From contig NC_134117.1 of the NCBI RefSeq assembly GCF_040939455.1, forward strand, positions 59,914,501 through 59,978,500: 64,000 bases of DNA, read 5' to 3'. Position numbers and translations under genes: made by a program. Each line of letters begins with the position of its first letter. The first letter of the stretch is position 1. This DNA is from Microcebus murinus. Taxonomy: Eukaryota; Chordata; Mammalia; Primates; Cheirogaleidae. The notes under the pieces were generated by a model that saw nothing but the letters and a program-made list of their open reading frames with translations, did not search any database and was not told the DNA's origin. This document shows positions 34,225 through 46,410 of the stretch, piece after piece.

Positions 34225-34560
34225 GCTGGCCCAGTGGCTCACGCCTGTAATCCTAGCACTCTGGGAAGCCGAGGTGGAAGGATTGCTTGAGCTCAGGAGT
34301 TGGAGACCAGCCTGAGCAAGAGGGAGACCCCAGTCCCTACTATAAATAGAAAGAAATTAGCCAAACAACTAAAAATAGAAAAAAATTAGCTGGGCACGGT
34401 GGTGCGTGCCTATAGTTCCAGCTACCTGGGAGGCTGAGGCAGGAGGATCACTGAAGCCCAGGAGTTTGAGGTTGCTGTGAGCTAGGCTAATGCCACGGCA
34501 CTCTAGCCAGGGCAACTGAGTGGGACTCTGTCTCAAATAAATAAATAAATTAAATTAAAT
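34225..34560 (+). mobile_element. Alu SINE with AAAT tail
   Basis: Full-length Alu with a (AAAT)/(TTAAA) tail. Flanked by AAATTAATGAAGCAG (34210-34224) and AAATTAATGAACCAG (34562-34576). Confidence 0.9.
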
Positions 34561-34604
34561 TAAATTAATGAACCAGAGCTACATGTATCAACATTTCAAA
34601 ATTT

Positions 34605-34886
34605 AAGTCAGACCATCTTTCTCCTCTGCTCAAAACTCTTCAATGGCTCACCATTGCATTTGGGTGAAAGCAAAATTCCTACAATGGCCTACAAGTCCCT
34701 CCATGACCAGCATCCCCACCCCACCCCAAACTACCCCGGCATTTTTCTGACATTACCTGGAACACACTCAATTTACAGTTGCAAAGGCTTCCCCCCTTGC
34801 TCTTCTCTAGCCCACCTGCTCTGCACTGTTTTCCTTTCTTTGTAGCATGATCTCCTTTCAAACATAGGATATAATTCACATACAAC
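34605..34886 (+). mobile_element. L2 LINE 3' end, left part
   Basis: CTCAAAACTCTTCAATGGCT, CTACAAGTCCCTCCATGACC and GGATATAATTCACATACAAC fit L2. Split by an Alu. Confidence 0.65.
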
Positions 34887-35201
<315 letters not shown>

Positions 35202-35211
35202 CACATACAAC

Positions 35212-35305
35212 ATTTATTATTTACTTTCTGTTTTCCCTGCTGCAAGTCCCATGAGGGCAGGATCTCTGTCAGCTTTGTTTACTGATGTATTCCAAACACC
35301 AAAAA
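35212..35305 (+). mobile_element. L2 LINE 3' end, right part
   Basis: CAAGTCCCATGAGGGCAGGA, TCTCTGTCAGCTTTGTTTAC and GATGTATTCCAAACACC are standard L2 end blocks. Confidence 0.75.
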
Positions 35306-35834
35306 TGAACAAACATGGCTAAATCTCAAAATCATAATGTTAACCAATAAAATCATGTTGCAGAAGGATGTTTATGGTATGATATCATCTATATAAAGTT
35401 TTAAGACATAAAATGATGCTATATAGCGTTTATTTGTACAAGCATATATAGTGAAAGTATAAAAACATAAAGGAATGGTGAACACCAAATTTAGGATAGT
35501 AAATTTGCATGTGTGGTTGATTATAATAGGTTTGTCATGTGTTATCTTAAAAATTGATCTGAAACGAATATGAAAATAATCCTAAGACTTGACCAAGCTG
35601 AGAGGTGAGATGTGGCATCAATTCTATTGCTTTCTATTCTTTGAGTGTCTTTGAAATATTTCATAACTTCAGAAGAAAGAAATAATAAATGAATTTTTAA
35701 AACTAAGGTTGGCCATGCTCACTCATACAAGGGCAGGTATGGGGAGGGGCTCTCCCACCAAGAAATCACTGCCGTTGCTTTAGCTAAAACCATCTTAATC
35801 TGAGGGGCAGGGGTCAGCTATGAAACATTGAGCC
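35306..35834. other. AT-rich, possible L1M 3' remnant
   Basis: GGTATGATATCATCTATATA and TTAGGATAGTAAATTTGCAT look LINE-like, but order and family are not certain. Confidence 0.3.
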
Positions 35835-36430
35835 ACCAAAGGCCACTGAGTGCTGATGAGGATGCACAATGGCACTTGCATATACTACTGGAAAACTGTG
35901 TCTCTGCATTATTGAGGCTGAACAGACTGTGTGCTATGATGCAGCAATCCCACTTTCAGGGGTCAAACTAACAGAAATGCACTGTAAGGCCTCAAAAAGC
36001 ATTTTTAAGAATATTCAGAGCAGCATTATTCATAATAACTCCAAACAGGAAACAACCCAAATGTCCATCCAGGGAAGAACAGATATATAAATGGCACTGT
36101 ATTCGTGTTGGAGTAGTATACAGCCATGAAGATGAATTGACTACAGCTACATAGAATACCACAGCTAAATGTGGAAACAAAAAAGCCAGGGAACCAGAAA
36201 ATACATACTGTATGATTTCATTTATATATGGTTAAAACCCACAAAACAAAGTCATGGTGTCGGAAGGCATGAAAGTGGTTAGTTTGGGGAGGAAGGAGGA
36301 GGCAGTTGTTGGGAGGGGTCACAAGGCAGGGGCTTCTAGAAAACAAGATACTGGATTTCTTAACTGGGAGGTGGTTCCAAGGCTTTGTACACTCTGTGAA
36401 AGTTCCTTGAGCTGCATCCTTATGAATTTT
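35835..36430 (+). mobile_element. L1M-type LINE, 3' end
   Basis: GAGGATGCACAATGGCACTT, CAGCATTATTCATAATAACT, CAAATGTCCATCCAGGGAAG and GTATGATTTCATTTATATAT follow sense L1 order. Ends at a CA repeat. Confidence 0.8.
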
Positions 36431-36435
36431 ACATA

Positions 36436-36453
36436 TGTGTGTGTGTATACACG

Positions 36454-36485
<32 letters not shown>

Positions 36486-36487
36486 CT
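36436..36487. repeat. (TG)n/(CA)n microsatellite with palindromic switch
   Basis: TG units turn into CA units through the perfect palindrome GTGTATACAC (36443-36452). The alternating purine-pyrimidine run is of the kind able to adopt Z-DNA or a small cruciform. Confidence 0.9.
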
Positions 36488-36564
36488 CCATGGCATTAGC
36501 AGGGACATGCTAATCTCCATACTGTTCTGACTCTGGTTTTTGTGCTGTCAAAACAAACCCTCTA

Positions 36565-36903
36565 GGCCGGGCGCTGTGGCTCACGCCTGTAATCCTAGCT
36601 CTTGGGAGGCCGAGGCGGGCGGATTGCTCAAGGTCAGGAGTTCAAAACCAGCCTGAGCAAGAGTGAGACCCCGTCTCTACTATAAATAGAAAGAAATTAA
36701 TTGGCCAACTGATATATATATATAAAATTAGCCGGGCACGGTGGCGCATGCCTGTAGTCCCAGCTACTCGGGAGGCTGAGGCAGCAGGATCACTCGAGCC
36801 CAGGAGTCTGAGGTTGCTGTGAGCTAGGCTGACGCCACGGCACTCACTGTAGCCTGGGCAACAAAGCGAGACTCTGTCTCAAAAAACAAAACAAAACAAA
36901 ACA
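36565..36903 (+). mobile_element. Alu SINE, young subfamily copy C
   Basis: Has AGCTCTTGGGAGG, GTTCAAAACC and GCCAACTGATATAT. The tail is a (CAAAA)n run. A short target duplication AAACCCTCT lies at 36555-36563 and 36904-36912. Confidence 0.93.
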
Positions 36904-36912
36904 AAACCCTCT

Positions 36913-37261
36913 GTACATGCTATATGTCAATTAAATTTTGTTTTCATTTTTTTTCTTGCAATTAAATTTTTTAAACATAGAGTATCTGATTTATTTAACT
37001 CCCCTTGCTCTTATTCTAACTAACTTTCTAAATTTGATTTGGTTCCTTAAGGAAAGGAGAGAAGATGTTAGCCATATTATTTGGGGTTCCAGTCTTTGCA
37101 AGTTACGTATTCATTAATTCAACGACTACTTACAGACAGCCCACCAGGCTGAGTCCCCTGCTACAGGAGGAAACACAGTGGTGAACAAAATGGTGCCGCA
37201 CTCAGGGGGCTTACAGACTTGTGCTATAGGCACTTGCTAATGAAATGGTCACGTAAAGAAC
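36913..37261. other. unique sequence
   Basis: AT-rich, then an L2-like scrap near 37120-37210 that I could not place. Confidence 0.3.
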
Positions 37262-37408
37262 ACTATGTTTTACATTTTTACATTAAATACAGAGTTTGGG
37301 GGCTATTATGAGTGGTGCTGTTATGAACCTTTGTGTAAAAGTTTTTGGGTGGACATATGTTCTCATTTCTCTTGGTATCTACCTAGGAGTGGAATGACTG
37401 CCACGTGA
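37262..37408 (-). mobile_element. L1M-type LINE, antisense, first segment
   Basis: GGGTGGACATATGTTCTCAT followed by CTACCTAGGAGTGGAATGAC are antisense L1 3' blocks. Interrupted by the pyrimidine tract and its Alu; the element continues at 37807. Confidence 0.85.
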
Positions 37409-37677
37409 TGACTCTTCTTCTTCTTCTTCTTCTTCTTCTTCTTTCTTCTTCTTCCTCCTCTTCCTCCTTTTCCTCCTCCTCCTCCTCCTCTTCTTCTTCC
37501 TCCTCCTCCTCCTTCTCCTCCTCCTCCTGCTTCTCCTCCTCCTCTTCTTCTTCTTCTTCTTCTTATTCTTCTTCCTCCTCCTCCTCTTCCTCTTCTTCCT
37601 CTTCCTTCTTCTCCTCCTCTTCTTCTTCTTCTCCTCCTCTTCCTCCTCTTCCTCTTCTTCCTCTTCTTTCTTCTTCT
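37409..37677. repeat. 270-bp pure pyrimidine (CTT/CCT)n tract
   Basis: Nearly pure C/T on the plus strand, mixing CTT, CCT and TCC units, with only an A near 37565 and a G near 37529 as visible interruptions. It grew on the A tail of the antisense Alu monomer at 37680. Read as protein it gives a Ser/Leu/Phe run that is not a gene. Confidence 0.95.
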
Positions 37678-37679
37678 GA

Positions 37680-37806
37680 CATGATCTCAGGGTCTCACTC
37701 TGTCACCCAGGCTGTAGTGCAGTGGCACTATCATGGCTCACTGCAGCCTCGAACTCCTGGGCCTTCTGCATAGCTGAGACTACTGTCGCACGCCATCACA
37801 TCCAGC
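37680..37806 (-). mobile_element. old Alu left monomer
   Basis: GGTCTCACTCTGTCACCCAG to CGCACGCCATCACATCCAGC is about one monomer, antisense, without the strepsirrhine right-arm features. Probably an early FLAM-type element. Confidence 0.75.
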
Positions 37807-38486
37807 CCCAGACTGTTTTCTGAAGCATCTGCAGCATTTTACATCCACTTCAGCAGTGCACGAGAGTTCCAATTTCTGCACATTCTTGCTAAAATTTATT
37901 ATTATCTGTCTGTTTGATTCTAGGCATCACAGTGGTTGTGAAGTGGTATCTCACTGTGGTTTTGATTCACATTCCCATGCTGGTACATGATGTTGAGTTG
38001 CTTTTCGTGTGCTTATTGGCCACTTGTATATCTTCTTTGGAGAATTTCTATTCAGATCCTTTGCTCATTTTTAATTATTTATCTTTTTATTATTCAGTCA
38101 ATGATGTTTTGTAGTTTTCACTGTGCCATCTTGCACTTTTTTTGTTAATTGTATTCCTATTTTATTCTTCTTGGTGCTAGTGTAGATTGTTTTCTTACTT
38201 TCATTTTCAGATTGGTTAATGCCAGTGTACAGAAATGCAACTGATTTTAGTACATTGATCTTGTATTATGCAACCTTTTGAACTTGTTTATTAGTTCTAA
38301 TAATTTTTTGGTGGGTTCTTTAGGATTTTCTATATAGATGGTCATGTCATCCATGAAAGAGGTAGTTTTATTTTTCCCATTCCAAATATGCATGACTTTT
38401 ATTTCTGTTCTTGCCTAATTGCCCTGGTTAAAACCTCCAGTATAATGTTGAATAGAAGTTATCAGAATAGATGCTTTTGTCTTATT
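37807..38486 (-). mobile_element. L1M-type LINE, antisense, second segment
   Basis: GCACGAGAGTTCCAATTTCT, GTGGTTGTGAAGTGGTATCT, then GAACTTGTTTATTAGTTCTA and ATGGTCATGTCATCCATGA: ORF2 in antisense. An internal deletion is likely near 38,110, where the usual intervening ORF2 blocks are absent. Confidence 0.9.
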
Positions 38487-38813
38487 CTTTTTTTTTTTTT
38501 TTGAGATAGAGTCTCACTTTGTTACCCAGGCTAGAGTGAGTGCCGTGGCATCAGCCTAGCTCACAGCAACCTCAAACTCCTGGGCTCAAGCGATCCTGCT
38601 GCCTCAGCCTCTCAAGTAGCTGGGACTACAGGAATGCGTCACCATGCCCGGCTAATTTTTTTCTATATATGTTAGTTGGCCAATTAATTTCTTTCTATTT
38701 ATAGTAGAGACGGGGTCTCTTGTTCAGGCTGGTTTCAAACTCTTGACCTCCAGCAAACGGCCCGCCTCAGCCTCCCAGAGTACTAGGATTACAGGCGTGA
38801 GCCACCACGCCAG
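38487..38813 (-). mobile_element. Alu SINE in L1
   Basis: Antisense full-length Alu, ending CCACCACGCCAGTC. Confidence 0.93.
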
Positions 38814-39576
38814 TCTCTTTCTTCTTTTTAATATAGACATGTAAAGCTGTTAAGTATTCCTCTGAGCACTGCTTTTGTTGCATTTCTTAAGTTTTGATAT
38901 GTTGGATTTGTATTTTCATTCATCTCAAAGTATTTTCTAACTTTTTTTGTGACTTCTTTGACCCACTAGTTGTTTAAGAGTGTGTTGCATAATCTCCACA
39001 TATTTGTAAATTTCCTAAATTTCTTTCTTCTTCCTTTTTTTTGTGATCAGAGGCATATTTGTATGATTTCAATCCTTTTACGTTTATTAAAATTTTTTAT
39101 GGCCTAACATATGGTCTATCCTGGAAAATGCTCTACATGCACTTGAGACAAAAGTGTATTCTGCTGTTGCTAGAGTATTCTATAGATGTTTATTAGTTGG
39201 TTTATAGTTCTGTTCAATTCTTCTGTTTCTTTGTTGATCTTCTGCCTAGTTATTATATCCATTATTAAGAAAAGGAAATTGAAGTCTTCAACTATTATTA
39301 TTGAATTATCTATTTCTCCCTTTGACTCTGTTTTTACTTCATCTATTTTGGGGCTCTGATATATAAATTGACATATATATTTATAATTATTATGTCTTCT
39401 TGATATATTGGCCATTTTATAATTATAAAATCTTCTTTTTTGTCTTTTGTAATATTTTTTGTTTAAAAGTTATTTTATATTTGTACAGATATTCCAGCTC
39501 TCTTTTGGTTACTGTTTGCATGATGTATCTTTCTCCATCTCTTTTCTTTTACTTATTTGTGTCTTTGAATCTAAAA
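38814..39576 (-). mobile_element. L1M-type LINE, antisense, third segment (ORF2)
   Basis: ATTCCTCTGAGCACTGCTTT, TTTGACCCACTAGTTGTTTA, ACATATGGTCTATCCTGGAA and CAAAAGTGTATTCTGCTGTT are antisense ORF2. Many stops break every frame. Confidence 0.93.
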
Positions 39577-39588
39577 TGTGTCTCTTGG

Positions 39589-39880
39589 CCAGGCACAGTG
39601 GCTCATGCCTGTAATCCTAGCATTCTGGGAGGCTAAGGCGAGACGACTGCTTGAGCTCAGGAGTTCGAGACCAGCCTGAGCAATAGCAAGACCTCGTCTC
39701 TACTAAAAATAGAAAAAATTAGTCAGATGTGGTGGCACGCGCCTGTAGTAGCAGCTACTTGGGAGGCTGAAGCAGGAGGATCGCTTGAGCCCAGGAATTG
39801 GAGGTAGCTGTGAGCTAGGTTGAAGCCATGGCACTCTAGCCCAGGCAACAGCATGAGACTGTCTCCAAAAATAAAATAAA
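39589..39880 (+). mobile_element. Alu SINE in L1
   Basis: Sense Alu without the linker insert. GTGTCTCTT before and AAGTCTCTT after suggest a diverged target duplication. It lies opposite to the neighbouring Alus. Confidence 0.92.
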
Positions 39881-39889
39881 ATAAGTCTC

Positions 39890-39928
39890 TTGTAAAGAGC
39901 ATATAGTTGGATTATTTATCCATTCTGC
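39890..39928 (-). mobile_element. L1 segment between Alus
   Basis: CTTGTAAAGAGCATATAGTT continues the antisense ORF2. Confidence 0.85.
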
Positions 39929-39943
39929 AAATCTCTGCCTATT

Positions 39944-40278
39944 TTTTTTTTTTTTTTTTTTGAGACAGAGTCTTGCTTTCTTGCCTAGGCTAGAGTGAGT
40001 GCCGTGGCATCAGCCTAGCTCACAGCAACCTCAAACTCCTGGGCTCAAGCAATCCTACTGCCTCAGCCTCCCGAGTTGCTGGGACTACAGGCATGCGCCA
40101 CCATGCCCGGCTAATTTCATATATATATATATTAGTTGGCCAATTAATTTATTTCTATTTTTTTATAGTAGAGACGGGGTCTTGCTCAGGCTGGTTTTGA
40201 ACTCCTAACCTTGAGCAATCCGCCTGCCTCGGCCTCCCAGAGTGCTAGGATTACAAGCGTGAGCCACCGAGCCCGGCC
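39944..40278 (-). mobile_element. Alu SINE in L1
   Basis: Antisense Alu with perfect target duplication AAATCTCTGCCTATT at 39929-39943 and 40279-40293. Confidence 0.97.
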
Positions 40279-40293
40279 AAATCTCTGCCTATT

Positions 40294-40383
40294 GATTAAA
40301 ATGTTTAGTCCATTTACATTTGATTACTGATAATGTAGGATTTACATCTGCCATTTTGCTATTTGCTAATATGTGTTTTAGGT
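40294..40383 (-). mobile_element. L1 segment between Alus
   Basis: TTTAGTCCATTTACATTTGA continues the antisense ORF2. Confidence 0.88.
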
Positions 40384-40395
40384 CTATTTTATTCC

Positions 40396-40725
40396 ATTTT
40401 TCTTTTTTTGAGACAGAGTCTCGCTTTGTTGCCCAGGCTAGAGTGAGTGCCGTGGTGTCAGCCTAGCTCACAGCAACCTCAAACTCCTGGGCTCAAGCAA
40501 TCCTCCTGCCTCAGCCTCCCGAGTAGCTGGGAATATAGGCATGCGCCACCATGCCTGGCTAATTTTTTCTATATATATTAGTTGGCCAATTAATTTGTTT
40601 CTATTTATAGTAGAGACGGGGTCTCGTTCTTGCTCAGGCTGGTTTCAAACTCCTGACCTTGAGCAATCCGCCCGCCTCAGTCTCCCAGAGTGCTAGGATT
40701 ACAGGCGTGAGCCACCATGCCCAGC
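40396..40725 (-). mobile_element. Alu SINE in L1
   Basis: Antisense Alu with perfect target duplication CTATTTTATTCC at 40384-40395 and 40726-40737. Confidence 0.97.
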
Positions 40726-40737
40726 CTATTTTATTCC

Positions 40738-41018
40738 TTTATTACTCCATTATTGCCTTCTTTTTTGTTAAGTAGATTGATTTTTAGTGCACCATATTCA
40801 TTCCATTGTTATTTCTTTTACTGTATTTTTTTAGTTATTTTCTTAGTGGTTCTCTGGGGATTACAATTAACATCTTAACGTAAAACAATACAGATTGGAA
40901 TCATGCCAATTTGATTTCAATAGTATATAAAACTTTGCTCCTACATAGTTCCATCCCCTGCATCTTCCTTTGTGCTATTATTGCCAAGCAAATACATCTT
41001 CATAGACTATATGCCCAT

Positions 41019-41022
<4 letters not shown>
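40738..41022 (-). mobile_element. L1M-type LINE, antisense, last segment
   Basis: GTGGTTCTCTGGGGATTACA and ACATAGTTCCATCCCCTGCA are antisense ORF2 blocks. The element fades into an AT repeat. Confidence 0.75.

Positions 41023-41050
<28 letters not shown>
41023..41050. repeat. (AT)n microsatellite
   Basis: Fourteen AT units directly before an Alu T run. Confidence 0.95.
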
Positions 41051-41066
<16 letters not shown>

Positions 41067-41225
41067 GAGATAAGTCCTCCTTCTGTTGTCCAGGTTAGAG
41101 AGCAGTGGCATCATCATAGCTCACTGCAACTTCGAACTACTGGGTTCAAGCAGTCCTTCTGCCCCAGCCTCCAGACTAGCTGGGACTACAGGTATGTACC
41201 ATGATGCCTGGCTAATTTTTCTATA

Positions 41226-41242
<17 letters not shown>
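41051..41242 (-). mobile_element. Alu SINE, partial older copy
   Basis: Antisense right arm only (CATCATCATAGCTCACTGCA and onwards to GGCTAATTTTTC), then an (AT)n run at 41222-41242 where a second Alu has inserted. Confidence 0.8.
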
Positions 41243-41259
<17 letters not shown>

Positions 41260-41583
41260 TTTTTGAGGCAGAGTCTCGTTCTGTTGCCCCGGCTAGAATG
41301 CCATGGTGTCAGCTTAGCTCACAGCAACCTCAAACTCCTGGGCTTAAGCGATCCTTCTGCCTCAGCCTCCCGAGTAGCTGGGACTACAGGCATGCACTAC
41401 CATGCCGGGCTAATTTTTTCTAAATATTTTTTTAGTTGTCTAGCTAATTTTTTTTCTATTTTTTTAGTAGAGACAGGGTCTTACTCTTGCTCAGGCTGGT
41501 CTCAAACTCCTAAACTCAAACAATCTGCCCACCTCGGCCTCCTAGAATGCTAGGATTACAGGCATGAGCCACCGTGCCTGGCC
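41243..41583 (-). mobile_element. Alu SINE next to older Alu
   Basis: Antisense full-length Alu in the same orientation as the partial copy. It probably inserted into the latter's AT-rich linker. Confidence 0.9.
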
Positions 41584-41701
41584 TGACTGTATTTTTAATT
41601 ATTTCACTATCTATATCAAAAATGTACATCTTGAATATATACAATAAAAAATTTAAATCTTTTTATTTAAAGGTACTTGCTGTTTTACTTAAAAGTAATC
41701 A
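41584..41701. other. AT-rich sequence
   Basis: May be the far end of the L1; no block is diagnostic. Confidence 0.3.
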
Positions 41702-42044
41702 GGCTGGGCATGGTGGCTCACACCTATAATCCTAGCACTGTGGGAGGCCGAGGCTGGTGGATAGTTCAAGGTCAGGAGTTGGAAACCAGCCTGAGCAAGA
41801 GCAAGACCCCGTCTCTACTATAAATAGAAAAAAATGAATTAGCCAACTAAAAATATATAGAAAAAATTAGCCGGGCATGGTGGCACATGGCTGTAGTCCC
41901 AGCTATTTGGAGGCTGAGGCAGGAGGATCGCCTCAGCCCAGGAGTTTGAGGTTGCTGAGCTAGGCTGACACCACGCCACTCTAGCCTGGGCAACAGAGTG
42001 AGACTCTGTCTCAAAATAAATAAATAAATAAAATAAAACAAAAT
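41702..42044 (+). mobile_element. Alu SINE
   Basis: Sense Alu with an (AAAT)/(AAAC) tail; GTAATCA occurs on both flanks. Confidence 0.92.
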
Positions 42045-42940
<896 letters not shown>

Positions 42941-43212
42941 CAAAAAAACCCCATGTCATTATTATGTACTCCGTCATTGTTTCCGATTCTCTCAGGATTC
43001 ATGTTTTATGTTGTGGAACACAGAATATCCCTAAGCTTTCTAGGAGAATTCTTTCTTGTAAAACATACTTCATAATTATATCATTGCAGCTGATCTGTCA
43101 TTTCCATTATAAGCAAGTTTGCTGAGAGGTTCATAACTGAGCTTCAGTTCCCATAAAGTATCTTGTTGGCAGGTAGGTGTTGAATTGGATGCAAATCCTC
43201 TCCCTAAATTAA

Positions 43213-43713
43213 GTGAAAACTTGTGAAGTCACTTTATTTAGATCAAGGAGGGATTTTGATCTCTTTTTGGAGAGGATACAGACACTTTTTGGTTCTGCCA
43301 CTTCCCATAGCTGTAGATGGCTGTTTTATGAAGAGAAGCTAGGGAAGTTGGCCTTCGTCCCCGTGGGTAAGTACTGCCGAAAACTGGAAGGCACTTCTCC
43401 TTTGGGATGCTCAGGGCAGAACTGCCAGGTGACAGGTAGCTGGGAAACTGTCCTCCTGCACTCCGCGGGGGGAGACCCGAAGCCTGAGGTGGGATCTCCC
43501 CCTGCTCCTGGCTTTGTCCCGTTCCCTGTTGAAGTCACTGCGGTGCATCTCTGGCATGGGGGGCCACAAGTGGCCGCAGGCCTGGGTCTCTTGGCCACAT
43601 ACCCTCCAGACTCCCACAGCTTTGGTCCTTGCCTTCTGCATTGTTTGGTTGGGAGGACCCTAGGGGCCCTTGTGAGAGGGATACATACTCTGGCCAATCC
43701 GAGCGGCTGGTAA
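43213..43713 (+). other. open frame of 166 codons, no family recognised
   Basis: An ATG-started frame with no repeat inside it that I can name. GC rises from about 43350. It lacks visible domains, signal peptide or membrane segment. No promoter-like sequence precedes it, and AATAAA occurs at about 43751. A 146-codon frame runs opposite, as expected of a GC-rich stretch. Most likely a chance frame or an unrecognised old LTR or transposon. Confidence 0.15.
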
Positions 43714-43930
43714 TTTTGCCAATGTCCCAAACTGACAAATGACTGTGGCAAATAAAACACAGTCACTAATTTTGAAATATAAAATCTAAAAGTTCTATCC
43801 GGGCTTTCTGAAACAGTATTAACCAGAAGTTTTTCTCACGGGCTCCAGTGAAGATCAACGATAAAGTGGTTTTCTGCTTCGTGGATGGGTGTGAAGGGGA
43901 AGGAAGGCAGCTCTTGACACCTTTTGTGTT

Positions 43931-44087
43931 CTTTTTTATTTTTAGAGACAGGGTCTTGTTCTGTTGCCCAGGCCAGAGTGCCAGAGCATCACAGCTCGCT
44001 GCAACCTTGAACTCCCAGCCTCAAGTGATCCTCCTGCCTCAGCCTCGCAAAGGGATCACATTCACGAGCCACTGCACCCGGCCCTGC
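43931..44087 (-). mobile_element. old Alu monomer (FLAM-like)
   Basis: AGAGACAGGGTCTTGTTCTG to GAGCCACTGCACCCGGCC. A single diverged arm. Confidence 0.75.
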
Positions 44088-44339
44088 ATTTATTCTTTTG
44101 AACAATTTTATTCTTCAGGGACAACAGCTCAGTGACCACACAAGGGACAGCTGCAGCTCTGTCTGGGCTCTGAGTCGTTCCCATGTGCTCACATTTTCAT
44201 GTTGACACAGGAACAATTCCTATGCAGAATTCACACCCCTGTTGTTAATGCTGGTGATTCCTGCCTGTCCCCACTCGGATGCTGCAGTCCTAGGTGCCGT
44301 GGGGCTGCAGTTTCCCAGGCTGCGGCCGCTCCTCCTCCT
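44088..44339. other. unique sequence
   Basis: Moderate GC, no recognisable element. Confidence 0.3.
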
Positions 44340-44590
44340 GTTTCATCTGCTTGGAAGTCTCATCCCTGTTTTCAACTGCTGATCTCAAATGCCATCTTCC
44401 CACCTCTCCCTACTTTAAATATCCATAGCACTTTGAGCATTTCTGCTACAGCTCCCCCCGCCTGTGCTATTAGAGCTCCCTGCAGCTTGTGGTCTCTACC
44501 CGCTGGGCTGCCTGCGCCCTGAAAACAGGACCTGTCTCGTCCTGTCCTGGATCCCCCCAGAGGGGCTGAGTACACTCTTCGTTAAGCCAA
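44340..44590 (+). mobile_element. possible L2 LINE fragment
   Basis: AAATGCCATCTTCCCACCTC and AGGACCTGTCTCGTCCTGTC resemble L2, but the match is weak. Confidence 0.35.
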
Positions 44591-44727
44591 ACTGCATCTC
44601 TCTTTGCTTGTATGTCGTTTCCCCATTTGAACCCTTAGCTTCAATTTCACTATTCTGGAAATATCCTTCTCTTTCTATTCATTCATCTCTACATTTGTTG
44701 AAAAGACATTTATCAAATGCTTTCCAA

Positions 44728-45059
<332 letters not shown>

Positions 45060-45072
45060 AAATGCTTTCCAA

Positions 45073-46079
45073 GTGTTAGGAAGCGGACTAGGCACTGGGA
45101 GGTCCCTAGAAGCAAAACCCTGTTGCAGGTGCCAAGGAGGCCCGGGTTCATAGGGACTGGGGAGTGGGGGTGCAGGGCGTGGTGGGAGGGGCTGCCGGTC
45201 CATCGACTCATCAGTCCATCCACTCATCAGTCCATCCAGAGGAAGTAGGAGGGCTTCTAGGGCAGGCAGGTGCTCAGGGACAGGATACAGGACACCCCCT
45301 GCCTGGGTGCCCCACCCTCAATCCAGGGATCAAATCTCTGTCTCTCTGGGGGGCGCTGTGCCGTCCCCTCCTCCTGGAGGCGGCTCCTGTCTCAGCTTTC
45401 AAGACGGGCGCCCTCCTGGTCTTCCTGCATCGTGCGTGGTCTCCCTTCTCCAGTGTCAGTGGTGTCCCCAAGCTTTTGCTCCTGACCTTGTCCTCCCTCT
45501 TCCCCACTCGGCTCTCTCCTCCATGCAGATGACCTTCCACAGGTGTCTCTAAGGCCCAGTCTTCCCCTGGGGGCCCGGGGTTCCTTCCTCACGGCCTGCT
45601 GGATCTAGCCTCCTACAGACATTCTGCCATCTCCTCAAAAGTCAGACCTGTGGGGCAGACGCGGTGTTTTCTTCCGAGCGCCCGCTCCTGAGCCGCTCGG
45701 GTGGTCGCGGGTAGCTGCCAGCGGCCTCGGTCTGGAACCAGGCAGAAGGCGGCCCACTTGCGTTTGTCTTTTCACACAAGCCACAGAAACTCTGCCTGGG
45801 CCATGTTCTCTCCCATGCATGGGCGTCACTTGGTGACAGGTACAGCCATACTATTTTATTATTTGCCCCTGTTCTTAGGAACTGTTGTTTTCCTATCCTG
45901 TTACGTCAGGAAGTAACTTCCTGCTCACAGCTGATCTAACGACCGAATGGGGGCGCTGTGGCCTGGGCCCCACCGAGTAGCTGTCTGGACACTAGCGGGC
46001 CTGGCAGTCTGGGGGAGCCACTCGTGCTATCCACCAAGCACTCCCAGCCCTCTGCACCTCCCAGTGCCTGGCAGAATTG
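45073..46079. other. GC-moderate unique sequence
   Basis: Several CpG are present near 45650-45730 but there is no true island. Overlapping frames in many phases argue against coding. Contains the small tandem repeat at 45199-45237. Confidence 0.3.
45199..45237. repeat. 16-bp tandem repeat, about 2.4 copies
   Basis: TCCATCGACTCATCAG, then TCCATCCACTCATCAG, then TCCATCC. Confidence 0.9.
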
Positions 46080-46410
46080 CGGGGGCCCTCCTGAGGTTGG
46101 GCGGGGCCGTGTCACTCGCCCTGGCCCAGGAGTCCTGAGGGGAAGCGCTGTGCGTGCCTGGGCTGCGGCATTTCATCCGAGCGAGCGCAAGACCCTCCCG
46201 AGATCGCTCTCCCTTTGCCATGGCAACTGGCAGAGTTTGAGATGACAGCTGCTTCCCCAGCCTGGGTCCCAGAATGAGGAGACAGGAGACGGTGGCCCCA
46301 GCCAACTCATGATACACACAGAGTGTGAGTGAGAAATAAACCTTTGTTGTTGGAAACCCCTGAGGTCGGCTGTCTGTAATGTAACTTACCCTGGCTGTGT
46401 GAAGGGAAAC
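46080..46410 (+). mobile_element. solitary LTR, MaLR/ERVL-like
   Basis: CTCTCCCTTTGCCATGGCAA, CTGCTTCCCCAGCCTGGGTC, then GTGAGTGAGAAATAAACCTT and a TTGTTGTTGGAAACCCCTGA end are LTR 3' blocks with the AATAAA signal. No internal retroviral sequence. Left limit uncertain, perhaps 45,940. Confidence 0.6.

Noticed and set aside
37405..37773. Ser-rich 122-codon open frame
   Set aside because: It is the CTT/CCT microsatellite read in frame and then an Alu monomer.
38814..40738. Possible active L1 ORF2
   Set aside because: Stops in all frames, Alu interruptions and antisense 3' truncation show a dead element.
41086..41553. 155-codon open frame
   Set aside because: Entirely two antisense Alus and the AT repeat between them; Alu-typical peptide.
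45164..45592. Overlapping frames around 45.2-45.6 kb as an exon
   Set aside because: Several phases on both strands are open at once, and no consistent splice signals were found.
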